64,000 bases of DNA. Origin: Parahoeflea halophila. Its GTDB lineage: Bacteria > Pseudomonadota > Alphaproteobacteria > Rhizobiales > Rhizobiaceae. Each line of letters begins with the position of its first letter. Position 1 is the first letter of the stretch. Location: positions 372,001-436,000 of the forward strand of contig NZ_OCPC01000002.1 of assembly GCF_900220985.1 (NCBI RefSeq). The letters are read 5' to 3'. Of the stretch, positions 28,153-37,138 are shown in pieces. Made by a program: the position numbers and the translations under genes. The notes under the pieces are model-generated. The model saw only the letters and a program-made list of their open reading frames with translations. It ran no database searches and was not told the DNA's origin.

Positions 28153-29478
28153 TCAGACGGGCGGTGTTTCGTTGAACCTCAGCACTTCACCCAGAAGGTA
28201 GAGCGATCCGCCGATCAGGATCCGTGGTGGCCGCTCAAGTTCGTTCCAGTTGCTGCAGATGGCGGCAATCGCGCTCTCGACATCCCTGGCAGCCTGCGCG
28301 GTCAGGCCCGCCTGGATGGCGGTACTGGAGAGAAACCCGGGATCCAGACCAGCCTCGGAATCGGAAACCGGAACCGTGAACACGTGGCGCACCATGCCGG
28401 CAAAGGCTTCGAAATAGCCCACCGGATCCTTGGTGTTGATCATGCCGGTGATCAGGAACAGCGGCCGTGAGTCGCGGTCGTTGAGGTTCGCCATGGCCTC
28501 CGCTATCACCTTGCCGGCGCCGGGGTTATGGCCGCCGTCGATCCACAGCTCGACACCTTCCATTGCGCCGTCGACGAGGCGTCCGTGGGTCAGGCGTTCG
28601 AGCCGCCCGGGCCAGGACACGTTGAGCAGGCCTTCGGCGGTGGCGCGTTCCTGAAGCTTGAAGCCGGCCGCCTTCAGGCCGCGGATGGCGGCCGCCGCAT
28701 TGCCCTGCTGGTGCCGGCCCGCAAGCCTGGGCAAGGGCAGGTCGATCAATTCGTCCTCGTCCTGGTAGACCAGCCGTCCGTTTTCCTCGAGCGCCATGAA
28801 ATCCTGGCCGTAGATGCTCATCGGGCACCGGAGCCGCTCGGCGATCTCGATCAGCACTTCGCGGGCTGCTTCTTCGGTCTGGGCACCGATCACCGCCGGC
28901 GAACCTGCCTTGATTATCCCGGCCTTTTCCGCCGCAATCAGCTCGACGCGGTCGCCAAGATAGGCCTGGTGGTCGAGCGAGATCGACATGATCAGGCTGA
29001 CCGCGGGATGCGCGATCACATTGGTGGCATCAAATCGCCCACCGAGCCCGACCTCGATCAGCGCCGCATCGGCGGGATGCTCGGAAAACAGCACGAACAT
29101 CACGGCGGTCAGGATCTCGAAGACGGTGATCGTCTCGCCCTGATTGGCATCTGCCACCCGCCGCAACGCCTCGGCCAGCACCTCGTCCTCGACCAGCTTC
29201 CCGCCACCCTTGGCGCCGATGCGGAAGCGCTCGTGCCAGTTGACCAGGTGCGGCGAGGTATGGACGTGAGCCGTCAGCCCGTGCGCTTCGAGAATGGCGC
29301 GGCAGAAGGCGCTGGTCGATCCCTTGCCGTTGGTTCCGGCGATATGGAGCACCGGCGGCAGCTTTTCATGCGGATTGCCGAGCCGCGCAAGCAGCCGGGT
29401 GATCCGCTCCAGCGACAGGTCGAAGCCCTTCGGATGCAGCGCCATCAGCGCGTTGATTTCCCGTTCAGCAGCCGACAC
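28153..29478 (-). CDS. folC: Bifunctional folylpolyglutamate/dihydrofolate synthase
   Basis: FolC adds glutamate to dihydropteroate and then polyglutamylates tetrahydrofolates. The 441-residue Mur-ligase-family protein has the ATP loop HIAGTNGKGST, the substrate motif HTSPHLVNWHERF, the metal-binding LIEVGLGGRFDATN and the WIDGGHNPGA C-terminal-domain motif. GTG 29478 is preferred as start since AGAGGAG lies immediately upstream; GTG 29496 would add six residues. It is the last gene of the trpFB-accD-folC transcription unit, 41 bp after accD. Confidence 0.92.
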   Translation of the reverse strand: MSAAEREINALMALHPKGFDLSLERITRLLARLGNPHEKLPPVLHIAGTNGKGSTSAFCRAILEAHGLTAHVHTSPHLVNWHERFRIGAKGGGKLVEDEVLAEALRRVADANQGETITVFEILTAVMFVLFSEHPADAALIEVGLGGRFDATNVIAHPAVSLIMSISLDHQAYLGDRVELIAAEKAGIIKAGSPAVIGAQTEEAAREVLIEIAERLRCPMSIYGQDFMALEENGRLVYQDEDELIDLPLPRLAGRHQQGNAAAAIRGLKAAGFKLQERATAEGLLNVSWPGRLERLTHGRLVDGAMEGVELWIDGGHNPGAGKVIAEAMANLNDRDSRPLFLITGMINTKDPVGYFEAFAGMVRHVFTVPVSDSEAGLDPGFLSSTAIQAGLTAQAARDVESAIAAICSNWNELERPPRILIGGSLYLLGEVLRFNETPPV

Positions 29479-29519
29479 GACAGCTCCTCTCGCCACCGTT
29501 TCCGGTTCTGGTTGGGATC

Positions 29520-30440
29520 TTATTCCGCGGCCTCTGCCGGTGCGGCTGGAGCAGCTTTCTCGGGTGCGGGGAGGGCGGTCGGCGCCGGCGCATCCAGCTT
29601 CAGAAAGATCCTGAGCAGGCGGGCCACGGTCGCCGGCAGGTCGTGGCGGTGCACCACCATGTCGACCATGCCGTGATCGACCAGGTATTCCGCGGTCTGA
29701 AAGCCCTCCGGCAGCTTTTCACGGATCGTCTGCTCGATCACCCGTTTGCCGGCAAAGCCGATTTCTGCGCCCGGCTCGGCCAGGTGAATATCGCCGAGCA
29801 TCGCGTAGGAGGCCGAAACCCCGCCAGTGGTCGGGTTGGTCAGCACCACGATATAGGGCAGTCCGGCTTCCTTGAGCATCTCCACCGCAACGGTTGTGCG
29901 CGGCAATTGCATCAGCGACAGGATGCCTTCCTGCATGCGTGCGCCGCCCGATGCCGGGAACATCACCAGCGGGCACTTGCGCTCTATCGCGGCTTCGAAA
30001 GCCTTGACGATGGCTTCACCGGCAGCAAGACCGAGCGAGCCGCCCATGAAAGCAAAATCATGCACGCAGGCGACGATCTTGACGCCCTGCACCGCGCCAT
30101 GGGCGGACACGATCGAATCTTCCAGCCCGGTCTTTGCCCGGTTTTCCCTGAGCCGGTCGGCATATTTCTTCGAATCGCGGAATTTCAGCGGATCCTGCGG
30201 TACTTTGGGCGACGGCAGTAACTCGTACTTGCCGTCGTCGAACATATGCTTGAGCCGGGCTTCGGCCGACATCTTCATGTGGTAGCCCGACGCCGGGATC
30301 ACGAAATGGTTCTCTTCCAGATCGTTGTGGAACACCATTTCCCCGGTTTCGGGGCACTTGATCCACAGGTTTTCCGGCACCTCGCGGCGGCCGAGCATCG
30401 AATTGATCTTTGGCCTGACGTAGTTGGTAATCCAGTTCAA
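29520..30440 (-). CDS. accD: Acetyl-CoA carboxylase carboxyltransferase subunit beta
   Basis: AccD with AccA transfers carboxyl from biotin to acetyl-CoA to make malonyl-CoA. The 306-residue protein has the crotonase-fold glycine loops [23 protein letters not shown] and [12 protein letters not shown]. The N-terminal zinc ribbon, four cysteines in E. coli, is reduced to one Cys in [14 protein letters not shown] recall the same degenerate form in other rhizobial AccD proteins. A Pro/Ala-rich tail ends the protein. It lies between trpA and folC on one transcript. Confidence 0.94.
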   Translation of the reverse strand: MNWITNYVRPKINSMLGRREVPENLWIKCPETGEMVFHNDLEENHFVIPASGYHMKMSAEARLKHMFDDGKYELLPSPKVPQDPLKFRDSKKYADRLRENRAKTGLEDSIVSAHGAVQGVKIVACVHDFAFMGGSLGLAAGEAIVKAFEAAIERKCPLVMFPASGGARMQEGILSLMQLPRTTVAVEMLKEAGLPYIVVLTNPTTGGVSASYAMLGDIHLAEPGAEIGFAGKRVIEQTIREKLPEGFQTAEYLVDHGMVDMVVHRHDLPATVARLLRIFLKLDAPAPTALPAPEKAAPAAPAEAAE

Positions 30441-30476
30441 CGCGTTATCTCCGGTTCGTCACCCAGTGTGGGGGTC

Positions 30477-31316
30477 TTATTGTGTCGGTGCAAGGCGCGC
30501 GGCGCGAACGCCGGTGGCAAGGCCGCGCACCATGGTGGCGACACTCTCGACCGTATCGGTCGTGGCCGCACCCTTGGCATCAAGCGTATTTGCGATCTGA
30601 TTGACGATCGCGGTGCCAACCACGACGCCGTCTGCCGACTGGCCGATGGCGCGCGCCTGCTCGGCGGTCTTCACCCCGAAGCCGACGCAGACCGGCAGCT
30701 TGGTGTGGCTCTTGATCCGGTCGACGGCCACATTGACCTTCGACGTGTCTGCGATCGCCGATCCGGTGATTCCGGTCATCGAGACATAATAGACAAAGCC
30801 CGAAGTGTTGGAGAGCACCCGCGGCAGCCGCTTGTCGTCAGTGGTCGGTGTCGCCAGCCGGATGAAATTGACCCCGGCCTTCATCGCCGGAATGCACAAT
30901 TCGTCGTCCATTTCCGGCGGCAGATCGACCACGATCAGCCCGTCGATCCCGGCCTCCTTGGCGTCGGACAGGAACTTGTCCACGCCGTAGATGTAGATCG
31001 GGTTGTAATAGCCCATCAGCACGATCGGTGTCTCGTTGTCGTCCTTGCGGAAATCCCGCGCCAGTTCCATCGTCTTGACGAGCGACTGGCCGCCCTTGAG
31101 CGCCCGCTGACCGGCCATCTGGATCGCCGGTCCGTCGGCCATCGGGTCGGAGAACGGCATGCCGAGTTCGATCACGTCGGAGCCCGCACCTGGAAGCGCC
31201 TGCATTATCTTCAACGAGGTGTCGTAATCGGGATCGCCGCCCATGAAATAGGTCACCAGCGCCGGCCGTCCCTCGGCCTTGAGTTTTTCAAATCGGGTAT
31301 CGATGCGAGTGGTCAT
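30477..31316 (-). CDS. trpA: Tryptophan synthase alpha subunit
   Basis: TrpA cleaves indole-3-glycerol phosphate to indole and glyceraldehyde 3-phosphate and channels indole to TrpB. The 279-residue barrel shows the catalytic Glu in [16 protein letters not shown], the second acid (Asp) in [11 protein letters not shown] onward and IVVDLPPE, and the phosphate-site GFGVKTAEQ. Its ATG follows immediately after the stop of an inserted flavodoxin-like gene, which separates it from trpB. Confidence 0.95.
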   Translation of the reverse strand: MTTRIDTRFEKLKAEGRPALVTYFMGGDPDYDTSLKIMQALPGAGSDVIELGMPFSDPMADGPAIQMAGQRALKGGQSLVKTMELARDFRKDDNETPIVLMGYYNPIYIYGVDKFLSDAKEAGIDGLIVVDLPPEMDDELCIPAMKAGVNFIRLATPTTDDKRLPRVLSNTSGFVYYVSMTGITGSAIADTSKVNVAVDRIKSHTKLPVCVGFGVKTAEQARAIGQSADGVVVGTAIVNQIANTLDAKGAATTDTVESVATMVRGLATGVRAARLAPTQ

Positions 31317-32024
31317 TCAGGATTTTCCGATCTCGGGGTGGTCGAAACGCGCGCCGTTGTTCCAGGCTTCGACATCATTGCCATGATTGGGAATGCCCCC
31401 GGCTTCCTTGAGCATCCTCGCCAGATGCATCAGGTTCCAGGTCATGAACGAGGTGTTGCGCTTGGTAAAATCATTGTCGTAGCCGGCTCCGTCATCGCCA
31501 TAGGATTTGCCCGGGCCGACTTCGCCGATCCAGCCGCAATCGGCCTGTGGCGGAATCGTGTAGCCGACATGCTGCATGGCATAGAGGCAGGTCATCGACG
31601 CGTGTTTGACGCCATCCTCGTTGCCGGTGACAACGCAACCGCCGACCTTGCCGTAGAAGATATACTGGCCGCGGTCATTGCGCTGACCCGAATGGGCATA
31701 AAGCCGCTCGATGATGACCCGGCAGAGCGAGGATTCCTCGCCCAGCCACAACGGCGTGCCGATCACCAGAATGTCGGCATCGCGGATTTTTGGCCAGAAG
31801 ATCTCCGGCCAGTCATCCCGCTCCGCCCCATGCTCGCGCATGTCGGGTTGCACGCCGTAGGCGATATGATGGTCTGCCGCGCGCAGAAGGTCCAGCTTGA
31901 CGCCGTTGGTCTCCATGATCGCCATGGAGTTGCGCATCAGCCGCTCGGTGTGGCTTTCGCCCTGAGCCGTGCTCTTGAGCGTGGTGTTGATGAACACCGC
32001 CCGCAGATCGGAGAAATCGGTCAT
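31317..32024 (-). CDS. Flavodoxin-like NAD(P)H-dependent FMN reductase, inside the trp operon
   Basis: A 235-residue flavodoxin-fold protein. The first strand and FMN phosphate loop read AVFINTTLKST, later loops are LVIGTPLWLGEESS and GCVVTGNEDG, as in the NADPH-dependent FMN reductase/WrbA-like superfamily. It starts 2 bp after the trpB stop and ends directly against the trpA ATG, so it is translated between the two tryptophan synthase subunits. The start at 32024 is chosen because the open frame before it overlaps trpB. No role in tryptophan synthesis is established; substrate unknown. Confidence 0.8.
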   Translation of the reverse strand: MTDFSDLRAVFINTTLKSTAQGESHTERLMRNSMAIMETNGVKLDLLRAADHHIAYGVQPDMREHGAERDDWPEIFWPKIRDADILVIGTPLWLGEESSLCRVIIERLYAHSGQRNDRGQYIFYGKVGGCVVTGNEDGVKHASMTCLYAMQHVGYTIPPQADCGWIGEVGPGKSYGDDGAGYDNDFTKRNTSFMTWNLMHLARMLKEAGGIPNHGNDVEAWNNGARFDHPEIGKS

Positions 32025-32026
32025 GA

Positions 32027-33247
32027 TCAGAGCTCCACGCCGAGGATTTTGCCGACGGTAAAGATGTCCTTGTCGCCTCGGCCGCACAAGTTCATCACGA
32101 TGATCTGATCCTTGTCCATTTTCGGTGCCCGCTTGATGACTTCGGCCAGTGCATGGCTCGGCTCGAGCGCCGGAATGATGCCCTCGAGACGGGTCAGCAG
32201 CTGGAAGGCTTCAAGCGCTTCGTCGTCCATGACCGGCACATACTCGACCCGGTCGGTCTCCTTCAGGAAGGAGTGCTCGGGCCCGATGCCGGGATAGTCG
32301 AGACCGGCCGAGATCGAATGGCCTTCCTTGATCTGCCCGTCGCCGTCCTGCAGCAGATAGGTGCGGTTGCCATGCAGAACGCCCGGCGATCCGGCGGTCA
32401 GCGAGGCGCAGTGCTCCTCGCCGTCAAGGCCCTTGCCGCCTGCCTCGACCCCGATGATCTGCACGTCCTTGTCGTCCAGGAACGGGTGGAACAGGCCGAT
32501 GGCGTTGGAGCCGCCGCCGACCGCGGCCACCAGCATGTCCGGCAGACGGCCTTCGGCGGCCAGCATCTGTTCGCGGGTTTCCTGCCCGATCACCGACTGG
32601 AAGGTACGCACCATCTCCGGATAGGGATGCGGGCCCGCCGCCGTGCCGATCAGGTAATAGGTGTCGTCGACATTGGTCACCCAGTCGCGCAACGCCTCGT
32701 TCATCGCGTCCTTCAGCGTGCCCTGGCCGGATGTGACCGGATGTACCTTGGCGCCGAGCAGCTTCATGCGGAACACGTTCGGCGCCTGCCGCTGCACATC
32801 GGTGGCGCCCATATAGACTTCGCATGGATAGCCAAAGCGTGCCGCTACCGTGGCCGAGGCAACGCCGTGCTGGCCCGCACCGGTTTCGGCGATAATCCGT
32901 GTCTTGCCCATCCGCTTTGCAAGCAGGATCTGGCCGATGCAGTTGTTGATCTTGTGCGAGCCGGTGTGGTTGAGCTCGTCGCGCTTGAAGTAGACCTTGG
33001 CGCCGCCCAGGTGCTCGGTCAGCCGTTCGGCGAAATAGAGCGGCGATGGCCGCCCGACATAATGGGAATTGAGATGATCGAGTTCGGCGCGGAATGTCGG
33101 GTCAGCCTTCGCCTTGGTCCACTCTTCTTCCAGCTCAAGGATCAATGGCATCAGCGTTTCGGCAACGAAACGGCCACCGAAAATGCCAAACATGCCCTGT
33201 TCATCAGGGCCGGTACGGAAAGAATTCGGGGTGCTTGTCTGGTTCAA
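32027..33247 (-). CDS. trpB: Tryptophan synthase beta subunit
   Basis: TrpB condenses indole with serine using PLP. The 406-residue protein has the PLP lysine Lys99 in HTGSHKINN, the catalytic Glu and ammonia-binding motif ETGAGQHG, and the phosphate-binding GGGSNAIG loop. Length is normal. It begins 5 bp after trpF, so the trpFB pair is co-translated, but the trpBA pair is interrupted by a reductase gene. Confidence 0.96.
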   Translation of the reverse strand: MNQTSTPNSFRTGPDEQGMFGIFGGRFVAETLMPLILELEEEWTKAKADPTFRAELDHLNSHYVGRPSPLYFAERLTEHLGGAKVYFKRDELNHTGSHKINNCIGQILLAKRMGKTRIIAETGAGQHGVASATVAARFGYPCEVYMGATDVQRQAPNVFRMKLLGAKVHPVTSGQGTLKDAMNEALRDWVTNVDDTYYLIGTAAGPHPYPEMVRTFQSVIGQETREQMLAAEGRLPDMLVAAVGGGSNAIGLFHPFLDDKDVQIIGVEAGGKGLDGEEHCASLTAGSPGVLHGNRTYLLQDGDGQIKEGHSISAGLDYPGIGPEHSFLKETDRVEYVPVMDDEALEAFQLLTRLEGIIPALEPSHALAEVIKRAPKMDKDQIIVMNLCGRGDKDIFTVGKILGVEL

Positions 33248-33252
33248 ATCAT

Positions 33253-33927
33253 CTACTCCTGAGACCCTGACCGGGCTGTGAGGCCGGCATCGCGAACGGC
33301 GCGGACAAACGCGTCCATCATGCCGAAATCCTTGACGCCGGGTGCGCTTTCAACACCGGAGGATACATCGACCATGGTCGCACCGCTGATGCGGAGCGCC
33401 TCACCGACATTGTCTTTCGTCAATCCACCGGAAAGCATGTAACTAGCGGCCCCGTCAAGCGTTGCAAGAAGCCGCCAGTCGAAGCTCACGCCGTTGCCGC
33501 CGGGCAGGTCGGAGCCCTTCGGTGGCTTGGCGTCGAACAGGAACCGGTCGGCGATTCCTTCATAAGGACCGATGCAGTCAAGGTCGGCGGCCTCGCGGAT
33601 GGCAAAAGCCTTCATTACCGGCAGTCCGTAGCGGGCCTTGAGTTCGGCTGTGCGATCGGGGCTTTCGCCGCCATGCAGCTGCAGCCAGTCGGGCTTCATG
33701 CGCTTGACGATCTCGTCCAGCCCGGCATCATCCATATTGACCGTCACCGCAACCGTCTTGAGATCACGCGCCCGGGCCCGTTCGGCAAGTTTGGCAGCAG
33801 TGTCCACCGCAACATGGCGCGGGCTCTTCTCAAAAAAGATGAATCCCGCCATACCGGCGTTCAGTTCGGCCGCGCGATCCACCGCCTCGGCTGTGCTCAG
33901 GCCACATATCTTGATCTCTGTCGTCAT
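33253..33927 (-). CDS. trpF: Phosphoribosylanthranilate isomerase
   Basis: A 224-residue barrel that carries out the Amadori rearrangement of phosphoribosylanthranilate to CdRP. The general-base Cys is in KICGLS near the N-terminus and the acid Asp in SSGVE-adjacent VDVSSGVE near the C-terminus; LQLHGGE marks the middle strand. It is the first gene of the minus-strand unit trpF-trpB-reductase-trpA-accD-folC. The 94 bp upstream must hold the promoter; I see no leader peptide rich in Trp. Confidence 0.94.
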   Translation of the reverse strand: MTTEIKICGLSTAEAVDRAAELNAGMAGFIFFEKSPRHVAVDTAAKLAERARARDLKTVAVTVNMDDAGLDEIVKRMKPDWLQLHGGESPDRTAELKARYGLPVMKAFAIREAADLDCIGPYEGIADRFLFDAKPPKGSDLPGGNGVSFDWRLLATLDGAASYMLSGGLTKDNVGEALRISGATMVDVSSGVESAPGVKDFGMMDAFVRAVRDAGLTARSGSQE

Positions 33928-34021
33928 GGCGGCTGACGTCGCACAAAATGGTGGCAGAGTCGAGACGGGGCTGCTTCGGCAATCGTGGTCAGGCTACGGT
34001 GCTTGGCGCATCCGGCAGGGT

Positions 34022-34768
34022 TCAGAAGCTCACCGCAAACAGGCGCGAGCCGTTCTGCTTGAGCCAGCGCTTGGCCTCCTTGGTGCGCGGGCACAGCGCC
34101 TTGCAGGTGGCCCAGAAGTCCGGCCCGTGATTCATTTCCTTCAGATGCGCCACCTCGTGGGCTGCGAGATAGTCGATGACGAAATCCGGCGCCATCGCGA
34201 TCCGCCAGGAAAACGACAGGTTGCCCTCGGACGTGCACGATCCCCAGCGGCTTTTGGTATCCTTGTAGGAAATCGACCCGAACGGCTTGCCCAGGGTTGC
34301 GGCGTGGTGGCGGACCAGCCGTTCCATTTCGGTCTTCGCCACCCGCTTGAGATGGTCTGAGACCCGCCGGCCGACATGTTCGGGCAGGCAGGAAACAAGC
34401 AGCGTCGGCATCCCGTCGAGTTCGGTCTGCTCGGCCAGCCCGCGCAGCTTGCCGGTCATCTGGATCCGGTGTTCGACACCGCGAATGGTGATCTTGCCGG
34501 TGTCAGCCGGCGATCCGCTCTCTTCGACGCGGGCCAGACGGGTCATCAGCCAGCCGTGGTGGCGGGTGAGAAAGGCGTCGATCTCGCGTCCCGGAAGTCC
34601 CTTCGGAATGGTCAGCCTAAGTGCCTGGCCGCCGGGCTCGATGCGCAGCGTCAGCCTTGTGGCGCGCGCGTTTTCCCGGATCGACAAAGGCAGCTCACGG
34701 CCATTGACGGTGACTGCGACAGGACGCGGTGCAGCAGGTTTGCGGGTGGAGCGGGGAATACCGAACAT
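34022..34768 (-). CDS. YgjP/M48-like zinc metallopeptidase (DUF45)
   Basis: A 248-residue protein. The zinc motif HEVAHLKEMNHGPDFW carries two His and the downstream His expected for the YgjP/WLM (DUF45) peptidase group, preceded by the conserved YKDTKSRWGSCTSEGNLSF block. No signal peptide or membrane segment is seen, so it is probably cytoplasmic. The start at 34768 gives the usual M-F-G N-terminus, though no good ribosome site lies before it, and the frame is open 33 codons further upstream. Substrate unknown. Confidence 0.83.
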   Translation of the reverse strand: MFGIPRSTRKPAAPRPVAVTVNGRELPLSIRENARATRLTLRIEPGGQALRLTIPKGLPGREIDAFLTRHHGWLMTRLARVEESGSPADTGKITIRGVEHRIQMTGKLRGLAEQTELDGMPTLLVSCLPEHVGRRVSDHLKRVAKTEMERLVRHHAATLGKPFGSISYKDTKSRWGSCTSEGNLSFSWRIAMAPDFVIDYLAAHEVAHLKEMNHGPDFWATCKALCPRTKEAKRWLKQNGSRLFAVSF

Positions 34769-34851
34769 GCGGGTCTGTCTATCCGATTCGAATGGGGCAG
34801 CGGGACTGTTTTCTTGGCGTCTGTTGCGACGAAACCTGCGATCCTCGCAAC

Positions 34852-34880
34852 AAAAAGGGCGGCGCACTGAGCGCCGCCCT
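34852..34880 (-). terminator. Rho-independent terminator of the DUF2852 gene
   Basis: A perfect 10-bp stem (34856-34865 with 34871-34880) and 5-nt loop; on the minus strand it runs into TTTTTG. It lies 25 bp after the stop of the DUF2852 gene. Confidence 0.9.
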
Positions 34881-34905
34881 CCCGGGAAGTCAGCTGGAGC
34901 GTGGC

Positions 34906-35334
34906 TCAGGCGTTGATGTCAGGTACGGAACCGGGCGTTTTGGCTTGGTTGGCCTTGCGCTCAGCCATGAAGCGGTTGAACTCCTCGCGGTCGCGCGCCA
35001 TGCGCAGGTCGCGCATATGCTGGTCGAACTCGCGGCGCATCTCATCGAGCTTCTTGCGTTCTTCATCGAGCCGCGCCATTTCTGCATCGCGCCACTCGTC
35101 AAAGGCGGCGTTGCCACTGCCACCCGTACGCATGCCGTGACGGTTCTTTCGGAACGCGCTGGTCAAGTCGTCGGTGGCGCGGTTTACGTCAGCCTTGAAC
35201 CCGTCAAGCCGCTCACCCCAGATAATATAGGCGAGCATGGCCAGGCCGAGCGGCCAGAAGACCATGAAGCCCAGGACCATCAGGGCGATGGTTGCAGGCG
35301 TCCAGGCGGGACGGATCAATGCGGTCTGTGTCAT
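34906..35334 (-). CDS. DUF2852 small membrane protein
   Basis: A 142-residue protein with a hydrophobic hairpin at about residues 14-40 (IALMVLGFMVFWPLG, LAMLAYIIWGE) and a long charged helix at about 80-130 rich in Glu, Arg and Lys (EWRDAEMARLDEERKK), probably a coiled coil in the cytoplasm. This layout matches DUF2852 proteins common in Hyphomicrobiales. Function is unknown. It has its own terminator and about 160 bp of AT-rich upstream sequence, so it is likely monocistronic. Confidence 0.8.
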   Translation of the reverse strand: MTQTALIRPAWTPATIALMVLGFMVFWPLGLAMLAYIIWGERLDGFKADVNRATDDLTSAFRKNRHGMRTGGSGNAAFDEWRDAEMARLDEERKKLDEMRREFDQHMRDLRMARDREEFNRFMAERKANQAKTPGSVPDINA

Positions 35335-35495
35335 GGGTCAAAACCTCATCTGGTGAAGGGAAGCGGGGATCGTTCCCTTGTACATTCGATGTGGTATGAA
35401 TCGTGAACCTATTCAAGAAAATCACCGCAGAAATCCGATATTTCTCTGTTTTTTAAGAGAAATTTTGGATGCCTAAAAAGCTCTGAAAATCCGGT

Positions 35496-36779
35496 TCAGT
35501 CGCTCCGGCCGCCCTCGATTACCTTTGGTTGAGCCTTCTTGGCCTTGTTGCCGCGGGCATGGGTGCGAGCAAAATCGAGGATCCGCGGTGCGATTTCTGC
35601 GCGGAATCGCGAGCCGTTGAAAACGCCGTAATGGCCGACCTTGGGCTGCACGTAGTGATGCCGCATGTCTTCTGGAATGTTCGGGCAGATGGTCTGCGCT
35701 GCCTCGGTCTGGCCGACTCCCGAAATGTCGTCGTTCTCGCCTTCGACCGTCATCAGCGCCACATTGCGGATCGCCTTGGTGTCGACCTTGCGGCCCCGAT
35801 GCATCATTTCGCCCTTGGGCAGCGAGTGCTTGATGAACACCGTGTCGACAGTCTGAAGGTAGAATTCGGCGGTCATGTCCATCACGGCAAGGTATTCGTC
35901 ATAGAAGTCGCGGTGCCGCTCCGCGGAATCTCCATCGTTCTTGACCAGATGCATGAAGAAATCCTTCTGCGCGATCATGTGACGGTCGAGATTCATCGTC
36001 ATGAAGCCCGAAAGTTGCAGAAATCCCGGATAGACGGAGCGGGAAAAGCCCGGCAACGGCCACGGCACCTGCATGATGACATTGTCCTCGAACCACTCGA
36101 TCGGCTTGGCCTGAGCCAGCTCGTTGACGCCTGTGGGGTTGATCCGGGTGTCGATAGGACCGCCCATCAGCGTCATGGTCGACGGTGCAAACGTGTCACC
36201 ACTCTCTTCCATCACCGCGACAGCTGCGAGAACCGGTACCGAGGGCTGGCAGACGGCAACCACATGGGTGTCGGGGCCGAGCGCATGCAGCATGGAAATA
36301 ATGTAATCGATATAGTCGTCGAGATCGAAGCGGCCTTCGGAAACCGGCACCATTCGCGCGTCAGTCCAGTCGGTGATGTAGACTTCGGCACTGGGCAGCA
36401 GCGTCTCGACAGTGCCGCGCAGCAGGGTTGCGTAATGGCCCGACATCGGCGCAACGATCAGGATCTTCGGATCCGGCTTGTGGTTCGCCGGCAGGGACCG
36501 CTCGAAATGGATAAGGTTGCAGAACGGGCGCGACCATACGACCTTCTCATGGACGGAGACTTTGCCGGTATTGAGCGAAGTCTCGTTCAGCCCGAACTCC
36601 GGTTTGCCATAGCGCCGTGTCGTGCGTTCGAAGACTTCAAAACCCGCGGCGAGCGACCGGCCGAACGGTGTGTGCGACATTGGATTGGCCGGGTTCCGGA
36701 ACGCCAGGCGCATGGCGTCAGCGTAGGCCCGCATTGGCGCCATCGCCGCGTGGTTAAGTTCATACATCTGATAGAACAT
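35496..36779 (-). CDS. phaZ: Intracellular polyhydroxyalkanoate (PHB) depolymerase
   Basis: A 427-residue alpha/beta hydrolase that degrades stored polyhydroxybutyrate granules. The nucleophile is Cys in VAVCQPSVPV, replacing the lipase-box Ser as in the PhaZ1 class of intracellular depolymerases. The catalytic Asp is expected in VEGENDDISG, and the His in VGHYGVFNG. The ATG at 36779 gives the usual start M-F-Y-Q-M-Y-E-L-N, with AAAAGG upstream; the frame is open 20 codons further. Two TTGC/GCAA dyads lie in the promoter region. Monocistronic by appearance. Confidence 0.9.
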   Translation of the reverse strand: MFYQMYELNHAAMAPMRAYADAMRLAFRNPANPMSHTPFGRSLAAGFEVFERTTRRYGKPEFGLNETSLNTGKVSVHEKVVWSRPFCNLIHFERSLPANHKPDPKILIVAPMSGHYATLLRGTVETLLPSAEVYITDWTDARMVPVSEGRFDLDDYIDYIISMLHALGPDTHVVAVCQPSVPVLAAVAVMEESGDTFAPSTMTLMGGPIDTRINPTGVNELAQAKPIEWFEDNVIMQVPWPLPGFSRSVYPGFLQLSGFMTMNLDRHMIAQKDFFMHLVKNDGDSAERHRDFYDEYLAVMDMTAEFYLQTVDTVFIKHSLPKGEMMHRGRKVDTKAIRNVALMTVEGENDDISGVGQTEAAQTICPNIPEDMRHHYVQPKVGHYGVFNGSRFRAEIAPRILDFARTHARGNKAKKAQPKVIEGGRSD

Positions 36780-37138
36780 GATGCTATGCCTTTTGTTGCG
36801 GCAGACAGACTGCCCGGTTTGCGCCATCATGCACATCATATCCTTACCGGAGACTGACTTGTTGCAGCGCGCAAATGGTGTGGGAGCCTAGCACGGTTTT
36901 ATTGCATTGCAACAACAGACCCCTGTGATTCCCCGGAGCATTCGCCCGGGACACTAAGCTTGCGGAGAGTTGACAGCGGTCCAGGCCTGGTTCCTGCATG
37001 GGTTGCGGACGGTATTGCGCCTGCTGTCCCGCACACCAAACGCGGTTGTCCTTATCAATGCTCTCGAACTGGTCGTAAGATGTGGGCCTGGTTCGTCCTA
37101 TGCCGGGCAAGGTCGGCATTTGGCCGGGGAGACAGGCT
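36780..37138. promoter_or_regulatory. Divergent phaZ/aminotransferase intergenic region
   Basis: A 359-bp stretch without a supported gene. It holds two short dyads near phaZ, TTGC-N5-GCAA at 36862-36874 and TTGCATTGCAA at 36902-36912, that could be sites for a PHB regulator (PhaR-type proteins bind TGC/GCA dyads). The ribosome site GGGGAGA (37126-37132) of the next gene is at its far end. Nothing else is recognisable. Confidence 0.45.
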
